Assembly (NCBI GenBank): GCA_963843065.1 | Contig: CAWJKX010000223.1 | Location: 5,857-69,856, forward strand | Length of the DNA: 64,000 nucleotides | Origin: JAGVPT01 sp963843065 | Lineage (GTDB): Bacteria; Bacteroidota; Ignavibacteria; UBA10030; UBA8401 | Direction of reading: 5' to 3' | In this document: positions 45,788-56,364 of the stretch, in pieces | Position numbering within the stretch: position 1 is the stretch's first letter | Layout: each line of letters begins with the position of its first letter | Translations under genes and position numbers: made by a program | The notes under the pieces: model-generated | Told to the model about the DNA's origin: nothing | The model's database searches: none | Seen by the model: the letters and a program-made list of their open reading frames with translations, nothing else

Positions 45788-46759
45788 TTAGTTTAAATTG
45801 AGGCTCATCTTGATACCTGCTCCGCCCGGAATAAGCGTCGGCTGAACCGACAAGGCGTGAGACTCGTCTTTTCCAAAACTCGCAACATCGTATCCCTCAG
45901 GATGTGCTGCAATCATACCGAACGTGTAACCAATGGCCAAGCCGAGCGGATAGTCGCTGTACCAATGAATCCCAATATTCACCATGGTCACGCCGATCGC
46001 TCCTACAATCACGTAACCGACAGGCCGGATCCAAGTTATCTGTGGATAATTTTCTGCAATGACCACGACGGTAGAGATCGATGTGCAAAGATGACCAGTT
46101 GGGAATGCGTCATAGTGAGGGACTCTTTTGGCATAATCAAATTGATTTGGGAAGAATCGCCAAACACCCCCGGGGGCTGTCGAAACAAATGGACTTTCTC
46201 TCCCTGTAACATGTTTTATCAGCTGCACAACTATTCCTCCTGAGAGAATTGCCTGCACTATTTCACTCCCCGTCCGCAATGATCGATTATCGTCGAATGT
46301 CAGTCCATAAAGTAGGTAAGCGCTGGCAACGGCTGCCTGAGCGTCTCCCTGCCCGAAATCAGTAATAAAATTGCTTACAGAACTGACCGTTGCAGATTCT
46401 TTGTCCCATTTTTTTTGCGTTTGCCACGTTTGATTGTCGGTGGCCATAAGAACTCCCGTAATTCCGGCAATTGCCGCATATTCGCCGATCTTGTCGCTGC
46501 GAAATGTTATGTTGTACCACTTCACCCAGTCGCCGGGAACGTTCGTCACCATCGAATGCCATAACGGCTTCCCATCGGGGTTTTGCGGGAATGGCTGAGT
46601 AGAATTCGTGGTATCGGTTTGGAGTGATTGACCATTGGCGTTTTCGCTGGAACTGTCCGGAGTTTGACCAGCCACCGAAATCGAAGCCAAAATAGCCGAA
46701 GAAATGAGCACTGCGACGATATAAATGAAACAGCTAGAACTTAATCTTGTTACTATCAA
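45788..46759 (-). CDS. PAP2-family phosphatase, exported (second copy)
   Basis: A 323-residue PAP2 protein, paralogous in layout to the gene just downstream: signal peptide (ISSAILASISVAGQ), an Asn/Thr-rich linker, then KHVTGRESPF, YDAFPTGHLCTS and MVNIGIHWYSDYPLG. The first motif has Glu-Ser where the neighbour has Arg-Ser-Arg, so activity may differ. It is about 130 bases upstream of the first copy on the same strand, consistent with tandem duplication and divergence. Confidence 0.86.
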   Translation of the reverse strand: MIVTRLSSSCFIYIVAVLISSAILASISVAGQTPDSSSENANGQSLQTDTTNSTQPFPQNPDGKPLWHSMVTNVPGDWVKWYNITFRSDKIGEYAAIAGITGVLMATDNQTWQTQKKWDKESATVSSVSNFITDFGQGDAQAAVASAYLLYGLTFDDNRSLRTGSEIVQAILSGGIVVQLIKHVTGRESPFVSTAPGGVWRFFPNQFDYAKRVPHYDAFPTGHLCTSISTVVVIAENYPQITWIRPVGYVIVGAIGVTMVNIGIHWYSDYPLGLAIGYTFGMIAAHPEGYDVASFGKDESHALSVQPTLIPGGAGIKMSLNLN

Positions 46760-46881
46760 CCTGGAATGAACCGTTAATTGTTTACAAAATGAGAAAAGTA
46801 AACTCTGTATAGCCTAAATAAATGATACTAAAAAAACATTTAGGAAACAATATTGGGGAGTGGGGGAGAAGGAGAAAACAT

Positions 46882-46910
46882 AAAGGGCGGCAGAATAGAT
46901 GCCGCCCTTT
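46882..46910. terminator. hairpin terminator after the PDZ gene
   Basis: AAAGGGCGGCA (46882-46892) and TGCCGCCCTTT (46900-46910) form an 11-bp perfect stem with a 7-base loop, 19 bases after the minus-strand stop at 46929. The following minus-strand sequence is T-rich (TTTATGTTTT). Confidence 0.8.
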
Positions 46911-46928
46911 GTGCCGATGATATTATCT

Positions 46929-47873
46929 TTACACTGTCGTGCGTGTCATTGTTTGTTTCAATTGATCAATCTGCATTTTCAGGTTACGCAGATCAGGCAT
47001 GGCTTCCGGGCGTTGGATTCTCAGTTGAATTCCTTCGGGCTGAAACCCGTCAAGATCCGGAACGTTCTCAAAATGAAAATTGAAAGATGATGGCGGGTCA
47101 TCTTCGTCCTCAATTTCAACCGTCAATGTCATGCTTGATCCCTTTCGGAGGACTTCGACTCCAATCTTGTCCCCCTTTTCGACCTCTTCCAAAGCATCCG
47201 AGAGATCCCGCAATTCTTCGATTGAATTTTTATTGACCTTTGTTATCACATCGCCTGCCTTAAAACCGGCTTTTGCTCCCGCGCTTTTCTTCTCTACCTT
47301 TTCGACTAGCAGGCCTCTTCCATTTGGAGCGCCGAAATATTCGCCGAGTTGTTCATTCAATTCAGAGAGTTGAAGCCCCCATGTCCTCGTTGCTCCAAAA
47401 AAAGGCATACGAGGGAGCATCGGAGCGGCAAAAGGGAATCCTGAAGAGTGATTGGTGCGGCGAGGTTTTCCGACTGAAATTGTGAGGGATTTTTTTTCGT
47501 TGTCCCGAATCACTACAATCGTGGTCTTCGTGCCGGGCTTTGATTTTTGGACTGCACGCAAAAGGTCGCCCGCATCGTCGATCGTTTTGCCGTTAAACTC
47601 GACAATCACGTCTCCTTCCTTCACTCCTGCAGAATCTGCCGGGCTGTCATCGAGGACGTCGCTCACGTAAGCGCCGTCATCGTTCTTGAGATTTTTCTTC
47701 TTTGCCATTTTCGAAGTAATGTCCTGAATAGAAACACCAAGCCATCCGCCTCTGTGATGGTCGCTGACGCTGACGACCTGCACACTTCCTTTATCATCTC
47801 CGGCGTCCACGCGTGTGCTAAAGAAGAGAGAAGTGCACACCAGCAACGCAAGAGAGAGTATCGTTGTTTTCAT
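46929..47873 (-). CDS. exported double-PDZ protein without protease domain
   Basis: A 314-residue exported protein: signal peptide (LSLALLVCTSLFFSTRVDA), PDZ1 at about 40-135 (WLGVSIQDITSKM...DDSPADSAGVKEGDVIVEFNG), and PDZ2 at about 165-250 (EYFGAPNGRGLLVEKVEKKSAGAKAGFKAGDVITKVN). The repeats look like the PDZ pair of DegP/HtrA, but no Ser-His-Asp protease domain is encoded in front. The C terminus is charged. AAGGAG precedes the ATG at 47873; an upstream in-frame ATG lacks a ribosome-binding site. It probably acts as a periplasmic scaffold or regulator. Confidence 0.87.
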   Translation of the reverse strand: MKTTILSLALLVCTSLFFSTRVDAGDDKGSVQVVSVSDHHRGGWLGVSIQDITSKMAKKKNLKNDDGAYVSDVLDDSPADSAGVKEGDVIVEFNGKTIDDAGDLLRAVQKSKPGTKTTIVVIRDNEKKSLTISVGKPRRTNHSSGFPFAAPMLPRMPFFGATRTWGLQLSELNEQLGEYFGAPNGRGLLVEKVEKKSAGAKAGFKAGDVITKVNKNSIEELRDLSDALEEVEKGDKIGVEVLRKGSSMTLTVEIEDEDDPPSSFNFHFENVPDLDGFQPEGIQLRIQRPEAMPDLRNLKMQIDQLKQTMTRTTV

Positions 47874-48024
47874 GATACACTCCTTATTATTGTTGGAATC
47901 GAATATCTTGCTTGGCCCATCGTTCAAAGGATATAGACGATGGAGCCGCCGGTTTGTTCCCGCCGGGGATATTTGAAATTTTCAAATTACAATTTCCGAT
48001 TTCTTTTGGACTCATCAAAAAACG

Positions 48025-48051
48025 CAAAGGCCGGCAATACGCCAGCCTTTG
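48025..48051 (-). terminator. rho-independent terminator after pfkA
   Basis: An 11-bp stem with one mismatch (48025-48035 with 48041-48051), 5-base loop, and on the minus strand a T tract (CGTTTTTTG) immediately after. It lies 29 bases beyond the pfkA stop. Confidence 0.8.
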
Positions 48052-48079
48052 TTGAATGCCTTGTGCTATTCTTTTTCTA

Positions 48080-49189
48080 CTAATCTCCGAAACAGACTCC
48101 CAGATCCCGTCCCGTCAGAATTGTATCGCAGTCGAGAGGAACCGTTTTCATGCGATGCGTTGCATCGGCAAGGGGGACGTACCGGACGGTCGGCGGGTCG
48201 AGCGCAACCATCACGCCCGATTTTCCTTCTTCTAATGCGCGCACTGCGGCGGCGCCGAAACGGAGCGAGATTAGCCTATCGAACGTCGTCGGAGTTCCGC
48301 CTCGCAATAAATGCCCGAGCACGACGACGCGCGTTTCTTTTCCGGTCAGTTCCTGGATTTGATGTGCAACAGTCTCTCCGGCTCCGCCCAACCGTTCTGC
48401 CCGACCCAGCTCTTTTCCGATCACTGAAGTCGTCCCACCGACCGGCATCGCTCCTTCGGCGACAACAACGATTGAAAAATACCGATGCTCTCTATCACGG
48501 TCTTTGACTTTTGCAGCGACTTTCGCGATATCGTAAGGAATTTCCGGTATCAAGATCACGTCAGCGGTGCCGGAGACTCCGCTATTCAACGCAATCCAGC
48601 CGGCATAGCGCCCCATGACTTCGACAACCATTACTCGCTGATGCGCTTGTGCCGTGGAATGGAGCCTGTCGATACATTCTGTTGCGAAAGAAACGGCTGT
48701 ATCGAATCCGAATGTGATAACTGTTTTGTCGAGATCGTTGTCGATCGTTTTTGGAACGCCGATGACACGTAATCCCTTCTTTTCAAATTCATTGGCGATA
48801 GTAAGCGACCCATCGCCGCCCACGGCGATCAGCGCATCAATTTTGTTTTTCCTGAATGCTTTCATGATTTCATCAGAGCGGTCTTTTTCAAACCATTTTC
48901 CGTCTTTTCCTTTGGTCGGGTATTTAAGCGGGTTCCCCTTATTTGTGGTTCCTAAAATAGTGCCGCCAAGATGTGTAATGCCCCTTACCCTTTCACGCGT
49001 CAGCCGCATCAATCCTCCTTCAGGGTAGCGCTCAGGGAGAAAAAGTCCGTTATACCCGTCGCGAATACCGATAACTTCCCAGCCGCGTTTCTCCGCAGAA
49101 ACTGCGACAGCACGAATAACGGCGTTAAGTCCGGGGGCGTCGCCGCCTCCAGTGTTGATCGCAATCCGTTTGATTTTGCTCTTGCTCAT
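48080..49189 (-). CDS. pfkA: 6-phosphofructokinase
   Basis: Phosphorylates fructose 6-phosphate in glycolysis. The 369-residue protein has NTGGGDAPGLNAVIR near the N terminus, LIAVGGDGSLTIA and the active-site GVPKTIDNDLDKT, plus MVVEVMGRYAGWIAL and HLLRGGTPTTFDRL. GGDGS (Gly at the position that discriminates ATP from pyrophosphate) points to ATP as phosphoryl donor, while Lys in PKTIDND is usual in pyrophosphate enzymes; the combination is that of group III, Streptomyces-like ATP-dependent enzymes. GGAGA precedes the ATG. Divergent from the sugar ABC operon (252-base gap, no firm promoter seen). Confidence 0.93.
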   Translation of the reverse strand: MSKSKIKRIAINTGGGDAPGLNAVIRAVAVSAEKRGWEVIGIRDGYNGLFLPERYPEGGLMRLTRERVRGITHLGGTILGTTNKGNPLKYPTKGKDGKWFEKDRSDEIMKAFRKNKIDALIAVGGDGSLTIANEFEKKGLRVIGVPKTIDNDLDKTVITFGFDTAVSFATECIDRLHSTAQAHQRVMVVEVMGRYAGWIALNSGVSGTADVILIPEIPYDIAKVAAKVKDRDREHRYFSIVVVAEGAMPVGGTTSVIGKELGRAERLGGAGETVAHQIQELTGKETRVVVLGHLLRGGTPTTFDRLISLRFGAAAVRALEEGKSGVMVALDPPTVRYVPLADATHRMKTVPLDCDTILTGRDLGVCFGD

Positions 49190-49441
49190 GATGTCTCTCC
49201 GGGGGAAATACGTCCTCTTATTGCCGCGGGTTTTAGTCGCCCGTCGATATCCTATCGTACCATCGACTCGCAGAATGTAAAAATACGCTAGTGCAATTGC
49301 AATGGTAAAAAACGAGTTCGTCGAACGGTCTTGAATTTCTATGGCGCTTTATTTACATTCTTCCACGATATTTTAACGGAAGTAGTAAGGATTCTTTAAA
49401 TGCTGCCTTTTGACGCATCTTTCGCGCTGTTCAGAAAAGAG

Positions 49442-50386
49442 ATGAATTCAATCATGAGAAAGAGCTTACCGATAGTTTTAATTGTTATTAGTTGCTTGCT
49501 TGCCGTTTCATCCTGCGGAAAAAAGGAAGAGGAGCAAAAACACACGAAAGTAATCGGGGTAACGTTATTGACCCGCGGGCACATGTTCTATAAGGACCTG
49601 GAAGAAGGGCTTCGCACGGAAGCCGCAAAGGATGATTATGAGTTGATCGTTACCGCGGCGGAATTCGATATCGGGAAGCAGATCGCGCAAATAGAAGATT
49701 TCGTTGCCCGCAAAGTGGATGCGATTATTGTGTGTCCTGTCGACTCAAGGGGCGTTGGCAGCGGTATCAAGAAGGCGAACGATGCGAAGATTCCCGTTTT
49801 TACCGCAGATATTGCTGCGCTTGAAGGAAATGTCGTGAGCCATATTGCGTCCGATAACGAGCTTGGGGGAAAACGGGCCGGAGAATATCTCGCACAGCTT
49901 CTTCACGGCAAAGGAAACGTAGCAGTGATCGACCAGCCGATCCTTACCTCGGTGCTCGACCGTGTTGCAGGGTTCAAGAGTGCGATTGAAAAATATCCCG
50001 GCATCAAGCTTGTTTCCGATGTGAACGGAGATGGAGTACGGGACAGGTCGTTGGAGGCAGCCTCCGATCTTCTTCAAGCTCACCCCGATTTAAACGGGAT
50101 ATTCGGGATCAACGACGAATCTGCGCTAGGGGCGCTTGACGCTGTGCAGGCGTTCAAGCGGATGAATATTGTCATCGTCGGGTACGATGCAACGCCGCCG
50201 GCCATCGACGCCATCCTCAAAGACTCTCCTCTGAAAGCCGACGTGATTCAATATCCGAAGAAAATTGGTGCGGCAACGATTTCCACCATTAAGGATTATT
50301 TTTCAGGGGTCAATGTTCAGAAGCGGTATGCCGTCGAAGTCGGTATTGTAGACAAGGAAGCTTTGCAGAAGACAACCTCACCGTAA
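49442..50386 (+). CDS. rbsB: sugar ABC transporter substrate-binding lipoprotein (ribose type)
   Basis: Periplasmic-binding protein of the Peripla_BP_4 family, about 314 residues. The lipobox is LLAVSSC, so it is anchored to a membrane. KVIGVTLLTRGHMFYKDLEEGL, VDAIIVCPVDSRGVGSGIKKA and GIFGINDESALGALDA are typical ribose/galactose-type binding motifs. Several in-frame ATG codons exist (49400, 49442, 49454); 49442 is a compromise. It is followed two bases after its stop by the ATPase gene. The true sugar is not determinable; the neighbouring mannosidase suggests mannose or a related hexose. Confidence 0.86.
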   Translation: MNSIMRKSLPIVLIVISCLLAVSSCGKKEEEQKHTKVIGVTLLTRGHMFYKDLEEGLRTEAAKDDYELIVTAAEFDIGKQIAQIEDFVARKVDAIIVCPVDSRGVGSGIKKANDAKIPVFTADIAALEGNVVSHIASDNELGGKRAGEYLAQLLHGKGNVAVIDQPILTSVLDRVAGFKSAIEKYPGIKLVSDVNGDGVRDRSLEAASDLLQAHPDLNGIFGINDESALGALDAVQAFKRMNIVIVGYDATPPAIDAILKDSPLKADVIQYPKKIGAATISTIKDYFSGVNVQKRYAVEVGIVDKEALQKTTSP

Positions 50387-50388
50387 GT

Positions 50389-51897
50389 ATGCCCGCACTT
50401 TTACATTTGAAAGGTATTTCAAAACAGTATCCCGGCGTTCGGGCGTTGGACGACGTCGGGTTTGAATTAAACGCCGGGGAAGTTCACTGTCTTGTCGGAG
50501 AAAACGGCGCCGGCAAATCGACGCTGATGAAAATTCTTTCCGGCGCACTTGCCAAGGACAGCGGGGAAATCATTATCGATGGAAAGAAGGCAGAGATCCA
50601 TTCGCCATCCGATGCTTTGACGTATGGCATCGGGATCATTTATCAGGACTTTAAGCTCGTGCCGGAGCTGTCGATCGCTGAAAATATATTCCTCGGCAAA
50701 GAGCCGATGCGGGCTCAGGTTCCGTTCATCGACTATACAACAATGCACAGAAGTGCACGGCTCCAATTGGCCCAACTTGGGGAAGAATTTGACACAACGG
50801 TTCCGGTGCGCACGTTGAGCGTAGCCCAGCAGCAGGTTGTTGAAATTGCGAAAGCGATCTCTCAAAAGGCGACTATACTCGCGCTTGATGAACCTTCGGC
50901 GGCACTCACAGAACGGGAGCTCGTTAATCTTTTTGCGATTATCCGGCGGCTGACATCGGAAGGCGTCGGCGTTATTTACATTTCGCATCGGCTGGAAGAA
51001 ATTTTTCAAATCGGAGACCGCGTGACGATCATGCGCGATGGGAAGATGGTGAATACCTGCCCCGTTGCAGAAGCCGATAGAAAAAGTCTCATCCGATGGA
51101 TGGTAGGACGTGAATTGGCGGACGAATATCCCTTTGGCGGCCTGACACTCGGCGAGGAGCTCTTCCGGGTTGAGGATATCCATGCGGGAATGCTGAACGG
51201 CATAGATTTTTCTTTGCACCAAGGAGAAATACTCGGTTTCGCGGGACTTGTGGGAGCGGGACGCACAGAGCTTGCCCGTGTTATGTTCGGCGCCGACGCG
51301 AAGGAGTCCGGCAGAATGTTTCTCCACGGGAAAGAAATTGCACCTCGTTCTCCCCGCGAAGCGATTGACCTTGGTATCGGTCTTCTCACGGAGGATCGAA
51401 ACAGGCTCGGGCTCATCCCGGAGATGAACGTTATTGAAAACATCTCTCTGCCCAGCCTCTCCGATCTGCTCCGAGGACCGTTCCTTGATACATCAAAGGA
51501 AACGCAAAGAGTTCAACCTTTTATAGAGCAACTTCGTATCAAGACACCGGATGGGCGTGAATCGGTTGAAAATCTCAGCGGCGGTAATCGGCAAAAGGTG
51601 ATTCTCGCACGATGGCTATTGACAAAATCGAAAGTGCTGATTTTTGATGAGCCTACCGCAGGTATCGATGTCGGCGCGAAATATGAAATTTACTCGCTCA
51701 TCGGCAAGCTTGCAGGTGAAGGCGTCGGCATTGTATTGATCTCCTCCGACCTTCCCGAGCTTCTCGGAGTGTGCAGCAGAATCATCGTCATGCACGATGG
51801 ATGCATCACCGGCGAATTACAAAAGGGGGAAGCGACACAAGAAAAAATAATGGCGCTTGCGACACTTGTACCGGAAGAGGTGCGTCGTGAAAACTAA
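50389..51897 (+). CDS. rbsA: sugar ABC transporter, double-domain ATPase
   Basis: A 502-residue ATPase with two nucleotide-binding domains, as in RbsA/MglA. Domain 1 has Walker A GENGAGKST (about 37-45), signature VAQQQ and Walker B ILALDEPSAAL. Domain 2 has the degenerate Walker A FAGLVGAGRTEL, signature LSGGNRQKV and Walker B VLIFDEPTAGID. It is coupled on both sides: two bases after rbsB and overlapping rbsC by 11 bases. Confidence 0.94.
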   Translation: MPALLHLKGISKQYPGVRALDDVGFELNAGEVHCLVGENGAGKSTLMKILSGALAKDSGEIIIDGKKAEIHSPSDALTYGIGIIYQDFKLVPELSIAENIFLGKEPMRAQVPFIDYTTMHRSARLQLAQLGEEFDTTVPVRTLSVAQQQVVEIAKAISQKATILALDEPSAALTERELVNLFAIIRRLTSEGVGVIYISHRLEEIFQIGDRVTIMRDGKMVNTCPVAEADRKSLIRWMVGRELADEYPFGGLTLGEELFRVEDIHAGMLNGIDFSLHQGEILGFAGLVGAGRTELARVMFGADAKESGRMFLHGKEIAPRSPREAIDLGIGLLTEDRNRLGLIPEMNVIENISLPSLSDLLRGPFLDTSKETQRVQPFIEQLRIKTPDGRESVENLSGGNRQKVILARWLLTKSKVLIFDEPTAGIDVGAKYEIYSLIGKLAGEGVGIVLISSDLPELLGVCSRIIVMHDGCITGELQKGEATQEKIMALATLVPEEVRREN

Positions 51898-52847
51898 AGA
51901 GCGCGCTCATTTCTTTTCGTCGCTGCCGGCAAAATTTGGCATAGGAATAACGTTGGCAGCGGAGGTCATTCTCTTCTCTCAGCTTTCACCATATTTTTTT
52001 ACCGCTGAAAACATACTGAACGTATCGCTGCAGCTTTCGATCACGGCAATCATTGCAGCAGGAATGACATTCGTTATACTGACGTCGGGAATAGATTTAT
52101 CAGTTGGTGCGCTGGTGGCCTTCACGGGTGTTATTTCCGCAAGCATCGCTAAAGTGTCTCTCCCAATTTTCGTTGCGCTTCCCTTAGCCATCGCAGCGGG
52201 GCTGATGGTCGGCGCAGTGTCGGGGGCGTTTGCCGGAGTGTGCGTTACACGGTATGCCATCACGCCGTTTATTGCCACGCTTGCTTTAATGACAATCTTC
52301 CGCGGTGCGGCGTACATCTACACCGACGGGAGACCGATTTGGGAACTCCCGCAACAGTTCGCCCTTCTTGCAGGAGGGCGGGTCTTTGGAATTCCGATTC
52401 CAACTCTGATTATGATCTTCGTATACATCGGCTCATATATTATTTTGGAATGGACGCGGTTTGGCCGTTACGTCTATGCGGTTGGCGGTAACAAAGAGGC
52501 GGCGCGGCTTGCCGGTATCAATACGAATCGGATCTTGATCGGAGTGTACGTTATATGCGGCGTGCTGACCTCGTTGAGCGGAATCCTTCTCGCATCACGC
52601 GTAAACTCGGGTCAGCCGAACGCAGGATTGATGTACGAATTGGACGTCATCGCCGCAGTTGTTGTTGGGGGAACCAGCCTTTCCGGAGGTCGCGGCACAA
52701 TCGTGGGGACATTGCTGGGGGCAGGTACTGATCGGCGTACTGCGGAACGGATTAAATCTTCTCGACGTCAATTCATATGTGCAACAGGTAGTCGTGGGTT
52801 TTGTTATACTCTTCACAGTGATGATGGATCAATTGAGAAAGAAGTAG
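51887..52847 (+). CDS. rbsC: sugar ABC transporter, permease (frame break)
   Basis: Membrane component of the importer. From the GTG at 51887 (GGAAGAGG seven bases upstream) the frame encodes about 280 residues including MTFVILTSGIDLSVGALVAF and GVCVTRYAITPFIATLALMTIFRG, both typical of RbsC/XylH. Near 52725-52729 (GCAGGTACT) one extra G shifts the frame; the alternative frame continues LIGVLRNGLNLLDVNSYVQQ and ends at 52847, giving a normal 319-residue permease. Overlaps the end of rbsA. Confidence 0.9.
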
Positions 52848-53129
52848 TGTTACCAAGGGCATGAATGTCCTGTGCATACCACATGCATCCTTCTGTCCTG
52901 ACCCTAAAAGGCCGGGATATGAATAAAGATTGATCTTGTAAGACTTCTTGGAGGAGGGAAAAACAGAGCTTGCCCAACCGTTTATGGTCGGGTCATGCGA
53001 GCCAAAATCAAAGATCATTATGCCCTCGGGGCTTTTAAGTATGATTGGTTGAAAAGCAGGAAAAACGGTCCAAAACTAGTTGATTATCAAAGCCGGGTTT
53101 TATAAAATCACGATAGCAAAGGAGTCCTT

Positions 53130-56100
53130 ATGAAGTTTTTTTTCTCGCTTGTCGCAGCGATAGTTTTCCCATTCACCGTCATGGCACAGACAAACGTTGA
53201 CAGAGTGGCCGGTGCCCTCGATTCTCTGGCAACGCTCCAAATGAATGATTTGAAGATGAGTCCGAACCTCAAGTTTGGAGAGGTTAAGGGGGATCCAACG
53301 CAAAAAGGATTCGACGATTCACAATGGCAAACGTTGAAAATTGCTGAATCGGTGCATTCCGATTCGTGCTGGTTAAGGAAGGAAATTATTCTTCCCGATT
53401 ACATCCTGGGGAGAAAGGTCGGTGGATCGGTAAAACTTCTCGTGTCGGTCGACGAATACGGATACATGTGGATCAACGGAGCGGGCAAGGGGTATTTTCC
53501 CGGGGACGGTGTTTTCGTTCTGTCGACCGATGCAAAGCCAGGAGAGAGATTTCTAATCGCAATCCGTGCCATCACTACGTGGGGAACAATCAGGCTGCGG
53601 CGTGCGGATATTGAGATGGCAAGTACCGATACGATTCGTCAAGCCATTAAGGATTTCTCGCTGAGTATACGCGTTGGTCAAAAACTCTTGAGCCTCGACA
53701 CGAAACAATCAACTCCGTACGATAAGAAAGTTCAAGATTTTGGAGTCGACAAATCGAAGATCGACAAGGGAGAAAAAGAAAGGCTCAACGGACTGCTCCA
53801 GGAACAGGTGGCCCGGCTTGACGTCGATGCCCTCCGCGTGTCAGCGATGGATAAGTTTACCGCCTCGCTCAGCGATGTCCGTTTACAGTTGAAACCTATT
53901 GCGGAATTTGCCAAACGGTTTACTCTCTCTTTTGACGCCAATGCCCATATCGACGCCGCCTGGCTCTGGCGTGATAAAGAGACGGTTGAAGTGTGCAAGA
54001 ACACATTTACCTCCGTCCTGAATATGATGGACACGCGGCCCGATTTTTCGTACACGCAAAGTGCGGCGCTGTACTACGACTGGATGAAAGAGAAATATCC
54101 TGACGTGTTCAACAGAATCGCTCAGCGCGTGAAAGACGGGAGATGGGAAGTTGTCGGCGGAATGTGGGTTGAGCCGGACTGCAATTTGCCGAGCGGCGAA
54201 TCGTGGATGCATCATTTGCTCATCTCAAAAAAATATTTCCAGAAAGAATTGGGAGCCGATGTGAAGATAGGCTGGAATCCCGACTCGTTCGGCTACAATT
54301 GGAACATGCCGGAGTTTTATCAGAATGCCGGCATCGACGCATTCATTACTCAAAAGTTGGGGTGGAATGACACGAATATTTTTCCATACCGTGTCTTTTG
54401 GTGGGAAGGACCCGACGGTTCGCGCATTCTCACTTATTTCCCGTACGACTATGTGAACGAGATCGAAGACCCCTTCCAGCTTGTTGACTGGATGCGGCAG
54501 TTTGATGCGAATACCGGTTTCACAAGAATGATGGTGCTTTTCGGCGTAGGAGATCATGGCGGCGGGCCGACGAACGACATGCTAGATCGCATCGAACACT
54601 TGAAACACCTCGATATCTATCCGAATGTCGAATATTGTTCGGCGGCTCAGTACATCGATTGGCTCAAGAAACAGGATCCCGAAGAGATCCCAACGTGGAA
54701 GGACGAACTCTATCTCGAGTTTCATCAGGGGACGTTTACTACTCAGGCAAAGATGAAAGAATATAATCGTCAGAATGAGGAGCTGCTGACGTCTGCAGAA
54801 AAGTTTTCGACGCTTGCCACGCTGTATGGGAAGAGCTATAATCACACATTGCTGAACGACGCCTGGAAAGACGTGCTCTTTAACCAATTTCACGACATCC
54901 TTCCCGGTTCTGGTATTCGCGAGAACTACATCGACGCAACGGAACGCCACAAGGCAGCAAAGAAAAGCGGAACGTATGAGTTACAAAAGTCGCTCGAAAC
55001 GATCGCCTCCAGCATTAATACTTCAACAATAACGAAAGGAACACCGGTTATAGTGTTCAACCCGTTGTCGTGGGAGAGGTCAGATGTCGCGGCAGTGAGT
55101 TTGCCTGAGGGAGATACGAGTCGAGTACGCGATCTTTGAAGCAACCGGGAAAGAAGTTCCTTCGCAGATCGTCGAGAAAGGTCTATTGGAGAGGGAAGTA
55201 CTTTTTGTTGCACAAAGAATTCCTTCTTTCGGTTTTAGAATGTATGAGCTGCGACAACAAGCTTCGATGGCCGTTGCAGTGAAACCCAAAGATTCTTCCT
55301 TAACGATCGAGAACGAGTATTTCCGCGTGACAATCGGCCGTGATTCCGGGTGGGTGAAAAACATTGTTGATAAATTGACGGGAAGGCGATTCTTGGCCGG
55401 CAACGGCAATAAGTTGCAATTGCTTGAAGACAAGCCAAAGCAATGGGACGCATGGAATCTTGGTCTAACAGGAAAAGAATATCCGTTAAAACTGCGACGG
55501 ATAGAAGTCGTCGAACGAGGTCCGGTGAGAACGGTGATCCGCGTTGTCCATGACTGTCTCGGTCCGAGTTTCCGGCGCGATTATCCAACGCCCGATTTTC
55601 CCAGCTCGTTTTTTACACAGGATATTATTCTTTACAGCGGGGTGTATAGAGTAGATTTCAAGACCGATGTGGATTGGTGGGAAGAACATACGATGCTCAA
55701 GGTCGCCTTTCCAATATCGACGATTGATACGGTCGCGACATATGAAATTCCTTACGGCACGATCCAGCGTTCGACCCAGATGCGGAACAGCTGGGAGAAG
55801 GCAAGGGTTGAGGTACCCGCGGAGCGTTGGGCGGACCTGTCGGGCTACGGGTACGGCGTAAGCCTGTTGAATCGTTCGAATTACGGTTACGACATCAAAA
55901 GCAACACGATGCGATTGTCGCTTCTCCGTTCTCCGTTATGGCCGGATCCGACCGCCGACCGCGGAAAGCATTCTATTGAATACAGTTTGTATCCTCATCC
56001 CGGAACATGGAAACAAGCGAACACAGTGGCAGTCGGTTACGAGTACAACAATCCGCTGATCGTAGCGACGAGCGGCATCCACAAAGGGAGACTTCCTTCA

Positions 56101-56364
56101 TCCGGCTCGTTCCTGCAGCTTGGACCGCCAAACCTTATTCTCACGGTACTGAAAAAAGCAGAGGACTCTGATGCTTGGATCGTTCAGTGGTATGAAACGA
56201 GCGGAGAAGACTCAGAGGCCGTTCTGTGGCTACCTCAAGTCCCCACGAAAGTCGTAATGTCAAATTTCATGGAGGAAGACGGAACAGCAGTTGCGATTGA
56301 CGGACATATGGTGAGAGTCCAAACAAAAAAGAATTCCGTTGTAACGTTGAAGATTACGTACTAG
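53130..56364 (+). CDS. exported GH38 alpha-mannosidase (frame break)
   Basis: A 1077-residue glycoside hydrolase family 38 enzyme, retaining, zinc-dependent, cleaving alpha-mannosides. Signal peptide LVAAIVFPFTVMAQ, an N-terminal beta region, then the catalytic domain with DANAHIDAAWLWRDKE (zinc ligands, near residue 270), GWNPDSFGYNWNMPEF (nucleophile Asp near 384) and FNQFHDILPGSGI, followed by the C-terminal beta-sandwich domains. The break near 55110-55118 is fixed by deleting one base, joining TVEYAIFEATGKEVPSQ. AAAGGAG precedes the ATG. It lies 282 bases after the sugar ABC genes, so extracellular or periplasmic mannoside breakdown feeding that importer is a plausible job. Confidence 0.92.
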
